DNA of 64,000 nucleotides from positions 768,722-832,721 of the forward strand of contig OY101121.1 in assembly GCA_956465555.1 (NCBI GenBank), read 5' to 3'. Position numbers and translations under genes: made by a program. A model generated the notes under the pieces. The model was given only the letters and a program-made list of their open reading frames with translations. It was not told the DNA's origin and did not search any database. Below, piece by piece: positions 63,269 to 64,000 of the stretch. Position 1 is the first letter of the stretch; each line of letters begins with the position of its first letter. Origin of the DNA: Nitzschia sp. pyKryTriq1. Taxonomy: Eukaryota > Bacillariophyta > Bacillariophyceae > Bacillariales > Bacillariaceae.

Positions 63269-64000
63269 CTATCTATGTCGGCTGCTGACTTCCTTTAAGA
63301 AGGACACTGTATGCTCGTGTATCTCCCGTGCAGTTTCGAGTGGATTGCGTGCGCCCGTAATCCCTGTCGCTCGTGCCAACCAAGTGGGGGTGAGCATACA
63401 AGTATCGGAAAACTCGTTGTGGTGAGCTCCTGGAATCACAGCCACTTTGCTTGCCCCTCCCGTAGGTCCGAAGACTCCTCTTTCGTACATATCTCCCAGA
63501 ACTTTGACTCCGCCCCATTTCTTCATTGCCCACTCGTGGCTGAATAATACCAGCATTTCATGATCATGGACGGACGCGGAAAAGTTATCAGTCGCGTTAG
63601 TATTGACTTGCCAAAAGGTGTAGTTGACTCTACTTCCCTCTAATCGCTTGAGATCGAAGAGGCTGGCTCGAGTGGCATCCGGGATCCAATCTGAGGCTGG
63701 CTCGTGCGCAATGATCGAGGCTGGAGATCGTTTGCGGGCCGCATGAAAAGACGTTGCACCACCAAAGGAGTGCCCCATGTAATGGATTTCGTCCACTTTG
63801 AGCTTGTCCACGAACGAAATATTGTGACGTGCCAATTCGGCAATATTTTCTTGATCAAGACCCACCATGGCTTCTACCGCAGCCAGTAGTTCCTCTGCCC
63901 GGTATTCCGTCATGGCACGACGACTGCGTCTGGACAGCTCGTCACGACCCTCAGTGTTGTGAAGTTCGACATGGCTATCATTTCGCCGCAACAGTGATCC
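63269..64000 (-). CDS. PAF-acetylhydrolase-like alpha/beta hydrolase, 5' part beyond window
   Basis: The frame is open to the window edge; 240+ residues of the C-terminal part are present, ending at a stop at 63269. It contains the nucleophile elbow GHSFGGAT (G-x-S-x-G) after KLKVDEIHYM, then AHEPASDWIPDA, and a late PGAHHNEFSDTCMLTPTWLAR with the expected catalytic His. This ordering and the HHxxFSD block match plasma-type platelet-activating-factor acetylhydrolases (PAF-AH), phospholipase A2-like enzymes that release short or oxidised acyl chains. The N-terminal third is missing from view. Confidence 0.8.
   Translation of the reverse strand, partial: GSLLRRNDSHVELHNTEGRDELSRRSRRAMTEYRAEELLAAVEAMVGLDQENIAELARHNISFVDKLKVDEIHYMGHSFGGATSFHAARKRSPASIIAHEPASDWIPDATRASLFDLKRLEGSRVNYTFWQVNTNATDNFSASVHDHEMLVLFSHEWAMKKWGGVKVLGDMYERGVFGPTGGASKVAVIPGAHHNEFSDTCMLTPTWLARATGITGARNPLETAREIHEHTVSFLKEVSSRHR

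Overview
This window looks like nuclear DNA of a photosynthetic stramenopile, most likely a raphid pennate diatom. The evidence is: (i) compact eukaryotic genes with short GT-AG introns of about 70-180 nt; (ii) three proteins with a signal peptide followed by an aromatic residue in an ASAFAP-like context, the bipartite plastid-targeting pattern of diatoms; (iii) a cytosolic HSP90, COP9, DOT1, importin-alpha and ArfGAP gene set; (iv) a truncated non-LTR retrotransposon and decayed Ty1/copia traces. I could not check the species. Roughly 33 genes are packed on both strands. No rRNA gene, tRNA gene or CRISPR array was seen.

Layout. 0-11 kb: end of a CMS1-like ribosome-biogenesis gene, a Cys-rich-start unknown, an AFG2-type double AAA+ ATPase, an isoprenylcysteine methyltransferase, a three-exon Noc1/CEBPZ gene and a membrane-anchored FABP-like (calycin) protein. 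11-14 kb: an atypical importin-alpha with a Zn-cluster tail. 15-21.4 kb: four unrecognised low-complexity genes; two of them share a WACVLDDYL motif at the N-terminus. 22-34.5 kb: CSN7, organellar IF-3, a plastid EXECUTER/F-box-associated-like protein, a TrmB-like methyltransferase, a DOT1 histone methyltransferase fused to Cys/His knuckles, and an M3 oligopeptidase. 34.6-41 kb: a plastid FIST-domain protein, two unknowns and a BMT5-like rRNA methyltransferase. 42-46 kb: HSP90 and an HSP20 tail to tail. 46.2-47.4 kb: a LINE insertion with a 13-bp target-site duplication and an inverted 5' end. 47.7-54.1 kb: a secreted multidomain glycosidase-like protein (two CBM6-like modules, a bulb-lectin domain and a GH99-like domain), an ArfGAP and a double Stc1-like zinc protein. 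54.3-58.5 kb: a direct-repeat cluster and gene-poor, transposon-scarred DNA. 58.6-64 kb: a RING-H2 protein, two unknowns, a secreted Cys-rich repeat protein and a partial PAF-acetylhydrolase-like hydrolase.

How the genes relate. There is no operon logic. Neighbours are mostly functionally unrelated, but themes recur: ribosome maturation (CMS1, AFG2, Noc1, BMT5-like), proteostasis and stress (HSP90, HSP20, CSN7, M3 peptidase), chromatin and small RNA (DOT1, Stc1-like), and plastid-targeted proteins. Intergenic DNA is marked by recurrent self-complementary motifs (TACCGGTA, CTACTAGTAG and CTCTAGAG types) that are largely absent from exons.

Exon joins were made by hand from GT-AG sites that keep the frame and protein similarity. 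Family calls come from motif recognition only.
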